From: Nostocales cyanobacterium
GTDB lineage: Bacteria; Cyanobacteriota; Cyanobacteriia; Cyanobacteriales; Nostocaceae
Assembly: GCA_004292695.1 (NCBI GenBank)
Contig: RDXV01000029.1
Span: 1 to 46,456 of the forward strand
Reading direction: 5' to 3'
DNA length: 46,456 nucleotides
Shown here: in pieces, positions 8,653 to 16,333 of the stretch
How the letters are laid out: every line of letters starts with the position of its first letter
Position numbering within the stretch: position 1 is the first letter of the stretch
Position numbers and translations under genes: made by a program
Notes under the pieces: generated by a model
The model's database searches: none
Told to the model about the DNA's origin: nothing
The model's input: the letters and a program-made list of their open reading frames with translations, nothing else

Positions 8653-9994
8653 TATTACACTTCATTACCCTAGACATTAAATTATAAAATCTTCTTTCCA
8701 CACCATCTATCAAAAACCATCCATAGCGCCCCCACCAAGAGTCAAACCAATAAATACCACTCGGTAAATGTCCATCTGGTGCAGAACTATCAAAATTCAA
8801 ATCTTCATAATACATCCATTTTTTATCATTTCTCCAACCTACCTGATCACCAAAATTATGCCAATAATCTCGATGAAAATTTCTACTTCCACGCATACTT
8901 TGGTAAATTCTTCTCTGTACAGAAAACCCAAATTTACCATAACTATATTTTAGCCACAATTGATTAATTGTCCGAATATCTCGACAAGGAAAATTAAAAA
9001 TATCTTTATCCGTTAACCATCCTTCATTTTGTCTTCCTACCACAGTTAATATTAATTGAGTAGTTTCTACATCAGCTTCTCTCCATCTTCCTACTGCTAG
9101 TAAATCTCTTAATCTTCTGTAATCAATTCCCACCGCTGAAATTAATTTATCATCTAATTCCTCTGCTGGTAAAATACTTGCAAGTCCTAATAACTCTCTT
9201 AATTCAAATATTGTTTGCGGGCGGTTTTCTGGTTCTAAAGTCATTCCTTTTAAAATCGCATCATTCACTATTTCACTAATTTGTGAATTTAATTTTTTCG
9301 GCGGTTCTAAAATATTAATATGGTTTCTATATTCCGCAGGTATAGGAATTTTTTTAGTGAGTAAAGTATACAGAGTTGCAGCTAAACCATAAACATCTGT
9401 ATGTGCGCCAAAATTACCTTTTCTTTGATATTGTTCAATGGGTGCATAACCATCTGTTCTTTCATTAGTCATGCTTTTAATTTGTCCATTTGTATATTCC
9501 CTCGCTAAACCAAAATCTATTAATACTACTTCTGATTTTCCCCGACGTAAAATAATATTACTGGGTTTAATATCTCGATGTAAAAATCCTTGATGATGAA
9601 TATATTCTAATGCTTGTCCAATTTGATCTATATATAACAGTGCTTCTTGTTCTGATAACACTCCATTAATTTCAATATAATTTGCTAAATCTATTCCATC
9701 TACATATTCCATCACCATACACCATAATCCTTCTTCTTGGATTACTTCATACACTTTGACTATGTGAGGATGAGAACATCTAGCTAATTTTAAAGCTTCA
9801 TTAACGAATTTTACTTGTAGTTGTTTAAAGTTCTGTTTATGTTGCTGTAAATGATTTAATGTCTTAATTACAAATAATTTAGAAGTCGCTTTTTCTCTGA
9901 CGCTATAAGTCACACCAAACCCACCACTACCCAATAATTTATGGATAATGAATCTACCATTATCAATGTTTTGATGAGGTTGCCAAAGTTTCAT
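8648..9994 (-). CDS. Ser/Thr protein kinase with C-terminal GUN4 domain
   Basis: The 448-residue protein joins a Hanks-type kinase (about 14-270) to a GUN4-like domain (about 290-448). Kinase landmarks are GSGGFGVTY (22-30), Lys44, HRDIKPSN (139-146) and DFG (160-162), so it should be active. The C-terminal part has the GUN4 signature: FPCRDIRTINQLWLKYS followed by GKFGFSVQRRIY. GUN4 binds chlorophyll precursors and stimulates Mg-chelatase; as a fusion it may let the kinase sense tetrapyrroles, which is an inference. No membrane segment is evident. A second GUN4 protein lies two genes away (10818). The ATG at 9994 starts directly at the kinase domain. Confidence 0.9.
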   Translation of the reverse strand: MKLWQPHQNIDNGRFIIHKLLGSGGFGVTYSVREKATSKLFVIKTLNHLQQHKQNFKQLQVKFVNEALKLARCSHPHIVKVYEVIQEEGLWCMVMEYVDGIDLANYIEINGVLSEQEALLYIDQIGQALEYIHHQGFLHRDIKPSNIILRRGKSEVVLIDFGLAREYTNGQIKSMTNERTDGYAPIEQYQRKGNFGAHTDVYGLAATLYTLLTKKIPIPAEYRNHINILEPPKKLNSQISEIVNDAILKGMTLEPENRPQTIFELRELLGLASILPAEELDDKLISAVGIDYRRLRDLLAVGRWREADVETTQLILTVVGRQNEGWLTDKDIFNFPCRDIRTINQLWLKYSYGKFGFSVQRRIYQSMRGSRNFHRDYWHNFGDQVGWRNDKKWMYYEDLNFDSSAPDGHLPSGIYWFDSWWGRYGWFLIDGVERRFYNLMSRVMKCNI

Positions 9995-10305
9995 TTAAGT
10001 AAACTGGTGGGAGGAAAATATTCAGACTGAAAAATCTTAGACTAATTTAATTTTGTCACAAAATTTACTTATATTAGCATTTACCTTTGAGGTTCAGTGA
10101 CAACATTTACGTGATATTAGTTTTTACCTAAATCTTTTACTTATACAGTATTTACCCTGGGCTAACAGTATTTTTTTATTCTTCCAGTGTAGAATACCTC
10201 ACCTTAACCATCGGTTATCACACAAGGGTAACATTTGACAACTTTTGCAATTATCTGTTACATTATTTTACATAAAGCAAAAAAAGTTAAAAAAGAGGTC
10301 TAAAT
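9995..10305. promoter_or_regulatory. Divergent promoter region between kinase-GUN4 and psb35-like genes
   Basis: This 311-bp A/T-rich gap separates two divergent genes and must hold both promoters. A small TTAACC-ATC-GGTTA dyad lies near 10204-10218. A GAGG ribosome binding site stands about eight bases before the ATG at 10306. No repeat array and no short gene were seen. Confidence 0.5.
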
Positions 10306-10533
10306 ATGGTTCTGGTAATTACATTATCCGTAGTTGGTTGGGTTGCTGTTTCTGTAATTGGTTCTTTAGCCTACTTTATGGGTGAGCAAAGTAAGCCCAT
10401 TCATGAGCGTAACTGGCGTTCTGAGTCTTTTGAGAAGTTAGCTAAGGCAATTACAGGCAAAGAAATAGACTACAACGAGCGCACACCCGCTTACAGAATG
10501 GATGCTTACGCTAGTAGCAATCTAGCTCAATAG
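10306..10533 (+). CDS. psb35: Small membrane protein, probable photosystem II assembly protein Psb35
   Basis: The 75-residue protein has one transmembrane helix (about residues 3-25). A conserved-looking polar tail follows (FMGEQSKPIHERNWRS), of the type I associate with the cyanobacterial Psb35/Ssl2148 family. That family associates with CP47/high-light-inducible protein complexes of photosystem II in the thylakoid. The assignment rests on size, topology and the GEQSKPIHERNW segment; a search is needed to confirm it. A GAGG site precedes the ATG at good spacing, and a strong terminator follows, so the gene forms a single-gene transcript. Two GUN4-domain genes flank it on both sides. Confidence 0.6.
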   Translation: MVLVITLSVVGWVAVSVIGSLAYFMGEQSKPIHERNWRSESFEKLAKAITGKEIDYNERTPAYRMDAYASSNLAQ

Positions 10534-10580
10534 TATTCATAGAGTTGAAATGTTTACAACTCCAGTATGCAAAAAAATAA

Positions 10581-10612
10581 CCCTCAGTACCGTTACTGGG
10601 GGTTTTATTTTT
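10581..10612 (+). terminator. Intrinsic terminator of the psb35-like gene
   Basis: CCCTCAGTA (10581-10589) pairs with TACTGGGGG (10594-10602) through nine pairs, including one G-U, across a 4-base loop. TTTTATTTTT follows. Position and form are those of a Rho-independent terminator 48 bp after the stop codon. Confidence 0.9.
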
Positions 10613-10817
10613 GAACCTATCAGTTTTTTAAATCTGGTTTTTGGCAAAAAAGTCATCGGTCAAATTTTTTCGCAATAAATAGGGCTATTCTCAATAACTA
10701 ATGAGAATATTATCAATAAAATTACGAGTTTTGGTTTTTTCAGCCATTGATATTGACACCTCAAATTTTTCTGTTATTATAATGATATGATTGAGAAATG
10801 TTATAAGCACGTAAAAA

Positions 10818-11285
10818 TCAATCCGAAGATTTTCCCAAGCAATATTGAACACGAGAAAAGAAAATATGCCAATTGCCTATTTGATAGAAAGTTGGTAGAT
10901 GACCTATTGGTGCTTGAAGATCAAAAATAAAATTATCTTGGGTTCTTGTCCAACCTACGGCATTAAAAAAAACTGCATCGAGTAATTGATATCGTCTCTT
11001 TTCAGAAATACGGCTGAAATCATTATCATATTTACCACTATTTACCAAACCTTCATATATACGCTGCTGGACAGAAAACCCAAACCTGCCATTGCTGAAC
11101 TTCACCCACAGATGGTCAATAATACAAAGATCATCACAGGGGAAATTCTCAAGAAAGTTGCTAGTTATCCAACTTTTTCTATTTCCTTCTCTTTCTGCGA
11201 TCGCTAACATTAATCTTTCTGTCTCTTGATCTGCTGCTAACCATTCTTGTAGCGCCAGTAAATAGCTAAGTTTGAAATAATCCAT
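10818..11285 (-). CDS. Stand-alone GUN4-domain protein
   Basis: The 155-residue protein consists of a GUN4-like domain. It has the signature FPCDDLCIIDHLWVKFS followed by GRFGFSVQQRIYEG, closely matching the C-terminal domain of the kinase at 8648. The helical N-terminal part (LALQEWLAADQETERLM) resembles the start of the GUN4 core. It is shorter than the true Mg-chelatase cofactor GUN4 (about 230 residues), which has an extra N-terminal helical bundle. It is therefore more likely an accessory tetrapyrrole-binding or regulatory paralogue than the main GUN4. It is transcribed toward the psb35-like gene. Confidence 0.85.
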   Translation of the reverse strand: MDYFKLSYLLALQEWLAADQETERLMLAIAEREGNRKSWITSNFLENFPCDDLCIIDHLWVKFSNGRFGFSVQQRIYEGLVNSGKYDNDFSRISEKRRYQLLDAVFFNAVGWTRTQDNFIFDLQAPIGHLPTFYQIGNWHIFFSRVQYCLGKSSD

Positions 11286-11398
11286 GTTTTGTATTTTATC
11301 ATCAGGATTTTCTAGATTTAAGAAATGACAAGATTTAAAATAATTTTTCCCTCATCCTGTTTATTCTTAAATCCTGTAAATCCTGACTTAGATATAAA

Positions 11399-12988
11399 TT
11401 ACACAGGACGATAAACGCGATAGTTAATATCAGGAAAAATATTATCCATTAACTCGACTTTTTCCAACCAACCACTATCAACCTTACCAACCTTGATATC
11501 TTCATAGAGTTTGTTAAACCGCATCAAATGTGATCTTGTTCTTCTCACAGCGTAAGGAACCATTGTTCCAGTCCGCATAATAAACGCCCAGTCAGAAGAC
11601 TGCGCTAGTAAAAGTTCCCTTGCAGCTTGGTTTAAAGCCTTCCATTGTAAATCATCCTCTGGTTCTAGCTGAGAAATCTCAATCATCCTTTCCGCAGCTT
11701 TGTGTAAATGGGGATAAATCCAAGCATTAGTATCATTTAACCAATATTCATGGAAACCCTTGTAACCCCAACTAGACTGAGAAGGACGACAGACTTGTTG
11801 AGTGGGATTAGCACGCAAATAATCAGCTAAATGGGTCATTTCATAAGTACCTTGATCATACCAAGACTTACGGAACAGATAATCAATAAACCAAGGACCC
11901 TCATACCACCAATGACCAAATAACTCTGCATCATAGGGAGAAACAATAATAGGTGGCCTTCCCATCATCCCATGTAAATGTTCCGCTTGTCTTTCCCGAT
12001 TATACATGAAGTTAGCTGCGTGTTCTGCGGTTTTTTCCTTTGCCCAGTAAGGATCATAAAGAGCTTTATCAGAAAGACCTAAACCACGTCCTGTAATTTT
12101 ATGATACTTAATCCCTGTATTTTTACGTTGTCCGTTGGGCATAATGTAGGGCTTAATATATTCATATTCAGCTTCCCAACCCAAATCTTTATAAAATTCT
12201 CGGTATTCAGCAGCGCCGGGATATCCTACCTCAGAAGACCATACCTGTTGAGAAGATTCATGATCACGACCAAAAGCAGCTACACCAGTTTCTGTAAAAA
12301 TGGGGGCATAAGTACCAAAGCGAGGACGGGGACGAGCATATAAAATACCATGTCCATCAGTGAGGAAATAACGCAAACCAGCATCTGCCAGCATTCGCTC
12401 TAAACCTTCATAGTAAGCACATTCAGGTAGCCAAATACCTCTAGGTGCTTTTCCGAAAGTTTCCTCATAATGTTCACAAGCTACTTGAATTTGCGCCCAA
12501 ACTGCTTGGGGGTACATTTTCATCAGCGGTAAATAACCGTGAGTAGCACCGCAAGTAATGATTTCTAGGTTGTTAGTATCTTGATATTGTTTAAAAGCTG
12601 TTACTAAGTCACCGTTATATTTTTCCCAAACCTGACGCGCTTCGTTAAACTCTGTAGCGTAATGTTCAGCCAGATAACGCATATGACCATTATGTACATT
12701 GCGTTCTGCTTCCAATTCTATTAGTTCTTCCAACTGAGAAAGGTGAGCATCATAGCGTTCTTGCAACAAAGGATCACGAAGCATAGACACTAGGGGCGGT
12801 GTCATACTCATAGTGATTTTGAAGTCAATCCCGTCTCGTTTTAATCCTTCAAAAACTTTTAATAAAGGAATATATGTTTCTGTGATGGCCTCATATAGCC
12901 ATTCTTCTTCCAGCACGTAGTCACTTTCTGGGTGACGAACGAAGGGCAAATGTGCATGAAGTACAAGCGCAACGTAACCTATAGACAT
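11399..12988 (-). CDS. Glycoside hydrolase family 57 protein, probable 1,4-alpha-glucan branching enzyme
   Basis: The 529-residue protein has the GH57 N-terminal motif LHAHLPFVRHPE (residues 11-22). It has WLPECAYYEG, whose Glu is the expected nucleophile, and SPYDAELFGHWWYEGP, whose Asp is the expected acid/base. The C-terminal helical region fits the branching-enzyme subfamily (DUF1957). These enzymes introduce alpha-1,6 branches in glycogen. Most cyanobacteria also carry a GH13 GlgB, so this may be a second branching activity. Length is normal, and no signal peptide is present, so it is cytoplasmic. It is divergently transcribed from the mycosporine cluster. The exact activity is inferred from the family. 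Confidence 0.88.
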   Translation of the reverse strand: MSIGYVALVLHAHLPFVRHPESDYVLEEEWLYEAITETYIPLLKVFEGLKRDGIDFKITMSMTPPLVSMLRDPLLQERYDAHLSQLEELIELEAERNVHNGHMRYLAEHYATEFNEARQVWEKYNGDLVTAFKQYQDTNNLEIITCGATHGYLPLMKMYPQAVWAQIQVACEHYEETFGKAPRGIWLPECAYYEGLERMLADAGLRYFLTDGHGILYARPRPRFGTYAPIFTETGVAAFGRDHESSQQVWSSEVGYPGAAEYREFYKDLGWEAEYEYIKPYIMPNGQRKNTGIKYHKITGRGLGLSDKALYDPYWAKEKTAEHAANFMYNRERQAEHLHGMMGRPPIIVSPYDAELFGHWWYEGPWFIDYLFRKSWYDQGTYEMTHLADYLRANPTQQVCRPSQSSWGYKGFHEYWLNDTNAWIYPHLHKAAERMIEISQLEPEDDLQWKALNQAARELLLAQSSDWAFIMRTGTMVPYAVRRTRSHLMRFNKLYEDIKVGKVDSGWLEKVELMDNIFPDINYRVYRPV

Positions 12989-13594
12989 AATATTTTGGGG
13001 TATTTGCTAAATTGAAGGTCGAGAGTTGGGCAGAAATTAACAATATTTTAAGATGATTCTGGAATTGTGAAAGAAGTTTTATTTTTATAGGTTCGCACTA
13101 ATAGACCTCAAGGGCAAATCCCCAAAGCATAAGTAATTATGCTCATACAGCCCAATAATCCTCATATTGTCTACCACAATACACTAATTATAGCAAGTAT
13201 CTATATCACTAAATATAATAGTATTTTTTTTTAAATATGTATTTTATATTAATTTAATAAATACATGAGGTTGATATAAACCATAAGTAACAACAAAGTG
13301 TTACTCTTTGTTAAGAACATTAAACAAATCTAAAGATTTACTCATTAGACACCGCACAAGACTGAGAGAGGTTCATGTTTTGTTACATTCTCAGTGACGG
13401 TGTGAGTAAAAGAGCTTTCCAACCAACTGGTTGGTAAAAGATATCCTGTCAAAATGTAAAGACGGGTTAATTCTGGTAATTTTGTCAAAATTTTGCAAAA
13501 AAGAACTGTTCGTGTTGATTTTGGCTCACAACAGAAATCTTTTCCATTTCAGATTCACAAATACCAACAAACAATCAGAATAAGGCCTCTTGAA
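12989..13594. promoter_or_regulatory. Divergent control region of GH57 and mycosporine cluster
   Basis: About 600 A/T-rich bases lie between the GH57 gene and the preferred mysA start. The clearest feature is the dyad CCAACC-AACT-GGTTGG (13419-13434), about 160 bp before the mysA ATG, which could be an operator or a short leader hairpin. No heptamer array occurs here, unlike the other spacers of the cluster. I recognise no UV- or light-response box. Confidence 0.45.
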
Positions 13595-14959
13595 ATGACA
13601 CCACAAAGCATATTACAAACCCCCGAAATCTCAGAAAACTTACTTGTAGACTCAGAAAAAATCACAAGTGAAATAGAAACTGACACCATCAGATTAACTC
13701 ATGGAGAAAAGTACCTGACATCCCAGTGGTATACAGGTTCAGGGGAAATAGCACATAAAAAAGATGGTCGTTCCTTTGAAGTTTCTGCGACATTTACATT
13801 AACAGCAGAAGTGAAAGTTGTAGAAGGTATTTTTCAGCTAGAAAACGAGATTTTAGCTAACATATATAATGAGCGTGGTCGTTGCGTAGCAGTGATTGAT
13901 CAAACAGTAAATGAACTTTATGGTGAGCAAGTTAGAAAATATTTTAATGCCCATGAAATACCATTAGAAATGATGGTATGTCGTGCGTGGGAAGCAGATA
14001 AAACCCCAGAAACAGTACATAAGATATTAGGGTTTTTAGGAAAAGATGGTTGTGACGTTTCCCGCAACGAACCAGTATTAATTATTGGTGGGGGTGTGTT
14101 AAGTGATGTTGCAGGTTTAGCTTGTTCTTTACAACATCGCCGCACACCTTACATTATGGTAGGAACAACGGTAGTAGCGGCCATTGATGCGGGTCCTTCA
14201 CCTCGTACCTGTACCAACGGAAAACAGTTCAAAAATAGTATTGGTGCATATCATCCACCGGTATTAACCTTAGTGGATCGGAGTTTTTTCCGCACCTTAG
14301 CAACTGGACATATTCGTAACGGGATGGCAGAAATTATTAAAATGGCCATTACCGATGATCCAGTATTATTTGAATTATTGGAAAAATACGGACCCCAGTT
14401 AATAGAGACTCATTTTGCGACTATAGATGCAGATGAGAAATTAGCAGAAATTGCCGATGAAATTATTTATCGTGCGTTGTTCTCCTACATGAAACATGAG
14501 GGAACAAATATGTTTGAAACATATCAAGATCGTCCTCATGCTTATGGACATACTTGGAGTCCGCGTTTTGAACCTGCGGTGAAGATGATGCACGGCCACG
14601 CGGTAACAACTGGAATGGCCTTTGGTGCAACTTTAGCGGTAGAGATGAATTGGTTAGAACCGGAACACCGCGATCGCATTATTGCATTATGTCAGTCTTT
14701 GGGTTTAACGGTGTATCATCCTGTGTTGGAAGACATGGAGATCATGATCGAGGGACAGAAAAATATGCGTCGTAAGCGGGGAGATGGTGGACTTTGGGCC
14801 CCTGTTCCTAGAGGTGGTATAGGTGCGTGTGACTATATTCAGGAAGTTCGCCCAGAGTTGTTAGAAACCGCTGTAGCAGCACACAAAGCTGTTTGTAGTA
14901 GTTTACCAAATCATGGTGCAGGTATGGAAATGTATTTGAGTGATTTGGGTTTGGAATAA
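13595..14959 (+). CDS. mysA: Sedoheptulose-7-phosphate cyclase of the mycosporine cluster, divergent DDGS or EVS-type
   Basis: This gene occupies the mysA position. MysA (DDGS) cyclises sedoheptulose 7-phosphate to demethyl-4-deoxygadusol. The protein (454 residues from ATG 13595, with AAGG upstream; the frame is open back to a TTG at 13493) belongs to the dehydroquinate-synthase-like sugar phosphate cyclases. Landmarks are the NAD-site IIGGGVLSDVAGL, NGMAEIIK, AYGHTWSP and MMHGHAV. It departs from the Anabaena/Nostoc DDGS as I know it: the strand that usually reads IDA-x-x-x-IK reads IDAGPSPRT, with Arg where Lys is expected. It also has about 60 extra N-terminal residues. It could be a variant DDGS or a 2-epi-valiolone-synthase-type cyclase. 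Membership of the superfamily is firm; the product is not. Confidence 0.8.
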   Translation: MTPQSILQTPEISENLLVDSEKITSEIETDTIRLTHGEKYLTSQWYTGSGEIAHKKDGRSFEVSATFTLTAEVKVVEGIFQLENEILANIYNERGRCVAVIDQTVNELYGEQVRKYFNAHEIPLEMMVCRAWEADKTPETVHKILGFLGKDGCDVSRNEPVLIIGGGVLSDVAGLACSLQHRRTPYIMVGTTVVAAIDAGPSPRTCTNGKQFKNSIGAYHPPVLTLVDRSFFRTLATGHIRNGMAEIIKMAITDDPVLFELLEKYGPQLIETHFATIDADEKLAEIADEIIYRALFSYMKHEGTNMFETYQDRPHAYGHTWSPRFEPAVKMMHGHAVTTGMAFGATLAVEMNWLEPEHRDRIIALCQSLGLTVYHPVLEDMEIMIEGQKNMRRKRGDGGLWAPVPRGGIGACDYIQEVRPELLETAVAAHKAVCSSLPNHGAGMEMYLSDLGLE

Positions 14960-14967
14960 TAGTAATT

Positions 14968-15016
14968 AGCTATCAGCTATCAGCTATCAGCAGTCAGCAG
15001 TCAGTTTTCAGTTTTA
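14968..15016. repeat. AGCTATC / AGCAGTC / AGTTTTC heptamer array
   Basis: Seven 7-mers follow each other in phase: AGCTATC three times, AGCAGTC twice, AGTTTTC and AGTTTTA. The shared AG....C frame suggests one diverged array. It begins nine bases after the mysA stop codon. A related AGCTGAT/AGCTGAA run lies near 15150-15186. Confidence 0.85.
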
Positions 15017-15186
15017 TCGGTTAAAAAAGCAGGAGTAATTACAAATTTAATTGGTAAAAATTGGTAAAAACTTACTCAAATAATAATCAATTAATAACCA
15101 AATAATGCTCAATTAATGATGTAAAATATTGATTTTTACTATCATTATCTGAAAGCTGATAGCTGAATACTGAAAGCTGATAGCTT

Positions 15187-15275
15187 ATCTAAAATCCAAA
15201 ATCCAAAATCCAAAATCCAAAATCCAAAATCCAAAATCCAAAATCCAAAATCCAAAATCCAAAATCTAAAATACA
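15187..15275. repeat. ATCCAAA array abutting the mysB start codon
   Basis: Twelve in-phase 7-mers (ATCTAAA, ten ATCCAAA, ATCTAAA) occupy 15187-15270. Only the five bases ATACA separate the array from the mysB ATG at 15276. No Shine-Dalgarno sequence is present, so the array is the immediate 5' leader of mysB. Copy-number change would alter the distance to any promoter upstream. Confidence 0.93.
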
Positions 15276-16109
15276 ATGACTGAAACACTTACAAAAATCA
15301 ATCAACCTAGACCTGTAACACCTTTGGGTATTTTAGTAGAAGAACTAGAAAGAACATTGAAAATAGCGAAACAGGAAAGTGTGTCTTCTGAACTTGTGAA
15401 ATCTTTAGAAAAGGTGTATGAGTTAGCAGCAGGAATTGATCCATATTTGGAAGATAATACTACAAAAGAATCACCAGAATTAGCAGCATTAGCGAAAAGA
15501 ACTGCTGAGGAAGATTGGAGTAAAAGATTTAGTGATGGTGAAACAGTTCGTCAGTTAGAACAAGAAATGTTATCTGGACATATTGAAGGACAGACATTAA
15601 AAATGTTTGTTTCTATGACCAAAGCAAAACGCATTTTAGAAATTGGAATGTTTACCGGATATTCTGCTTTAGCAATGGCGGAAGCATTACCAGCAGATGG
15701 TGATATAATTGCTTGTGAAGTAGATGAATATGTCTCAGAATTTGCCAAGGAATGTTTTAAATTATCGGAACACGGTAAAAAAATTAAAGTAATCACAGCA
15801 CCTGCAATAGAAACTCTAAAAAACCTGATTGAAGCAGGAGAAACCTTTGATTTAGTTTTCATAGATGCTGATAAATCAGGATATGTAGATTATTTCAATT
15901 TGTTAATAGAAACCAACCTATTAGCAAAAGATGGATTTATTTGTGTAGACAACACCTTATTACAAGGACAACCATATTTACCCAAAGAAAAAAGAACACA
16001 AAACGGAGAAGCAATAGCGAAATTTAACCAAACAGTTACCCAAGATCCGAGAGTAGAACAAGTCATATTACCACTAAGAGACGGTTTAACAATCATCAAA
16101 AGAAAATAA
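15276..16109 (+). CDS. mysB: Mycosporine O-methyltransferase (makes 4-deoxygadusol)
   Basis: The 277-residue SAM-dependent O-methyltransferase closely resembles the Anabaena variabilis enzyme that methylates demethyl-4-deoxygadusol to 4-deoxygadusol. The segments AEEDWSKRFSDGETVRQLEQ and LSGHIEGQTLKMFV are strongly conserved. The SAM site is ILEIGMFTGYSALAMAEAL, and the metal-binding/catalytic region of the class I OMT fold is VFIDADKSGY. Length is normal. It is the second gene of the cluster, separated from mysA by 316 bp of repeats. Its ribosome binding site is not visible because a heptamer array runs up to the start codon. The call is confident from sequence and context. Confidence 0.95.
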   Translation: MTETLTKINQPRPVTPLGILVEELERTLKIAKQESVSSELVKSLEKVYELAAGIDPYLEDNTTKESPELAALAKRTAEEDWSKRFSDGETVRQLEQEMLSGHIEGQTLKMFVSMTKAKRILEIGMFTGYSALAMAEALPADGDIIACEVDEYVSEFAKECFKLSEHGKKIKVITAPAIETLKNLIEAGETFDLVFIDADKSGYVDYFNLLIETNLLAKDGFICVDNTLLQGQPYLPKEKRTQNGEAIAKFNQTVTQDPRVEQVILPLRDGLTIIKRK

Positions 16110-16333
16110 ATCAGTTATCAGTTATCAGTTAATAAAATCTTAAACCTCTGCGTCCTCTGTGTCTCTGTGGTTCAATCAAAAAAAGACAGAAACACCAAAC
16201 AGAAAAACCCTCTTAAACCTCTTACCTTAGCGTCCTTTGCGTTCTTTGCGGTTCAATAAAAAAGACAGAAACACCAAACAGAAAAACCCTCTTAAAACTC
16301 TTACCTTCGTCTCTTCTTGGTTCAATAAAAAAC
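16110..16333. repeat. Degenerate long repeats in the mysB-mysC spacer
   Basis: A GTTATCA heptamer run lies at about 16113-16132. A longer unit then begins with GGTTCAAT at 16169, 16250 and 16319 (periods 81 and 69). It contains AGACAGAAACACCAAACAG, the tract AAAAACCCTCTTAAA and a TTTGCGTTCTTTGCG-type stretch. The first two copies are nearly identical over about 60 bp. Relatives of the same unit, in reverse orientation, form the interior of the element at 39150-39300. An open frame across this region is a by-product of the repeat. Confidence 0.8.

Noticed and set aside
13493-13594. TTG start for the mysA-position cyclase
   Set aside because: In frame, but the ATG at 13595 has a better-placed AAGG. 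Left open, because the family has variable N-termini.
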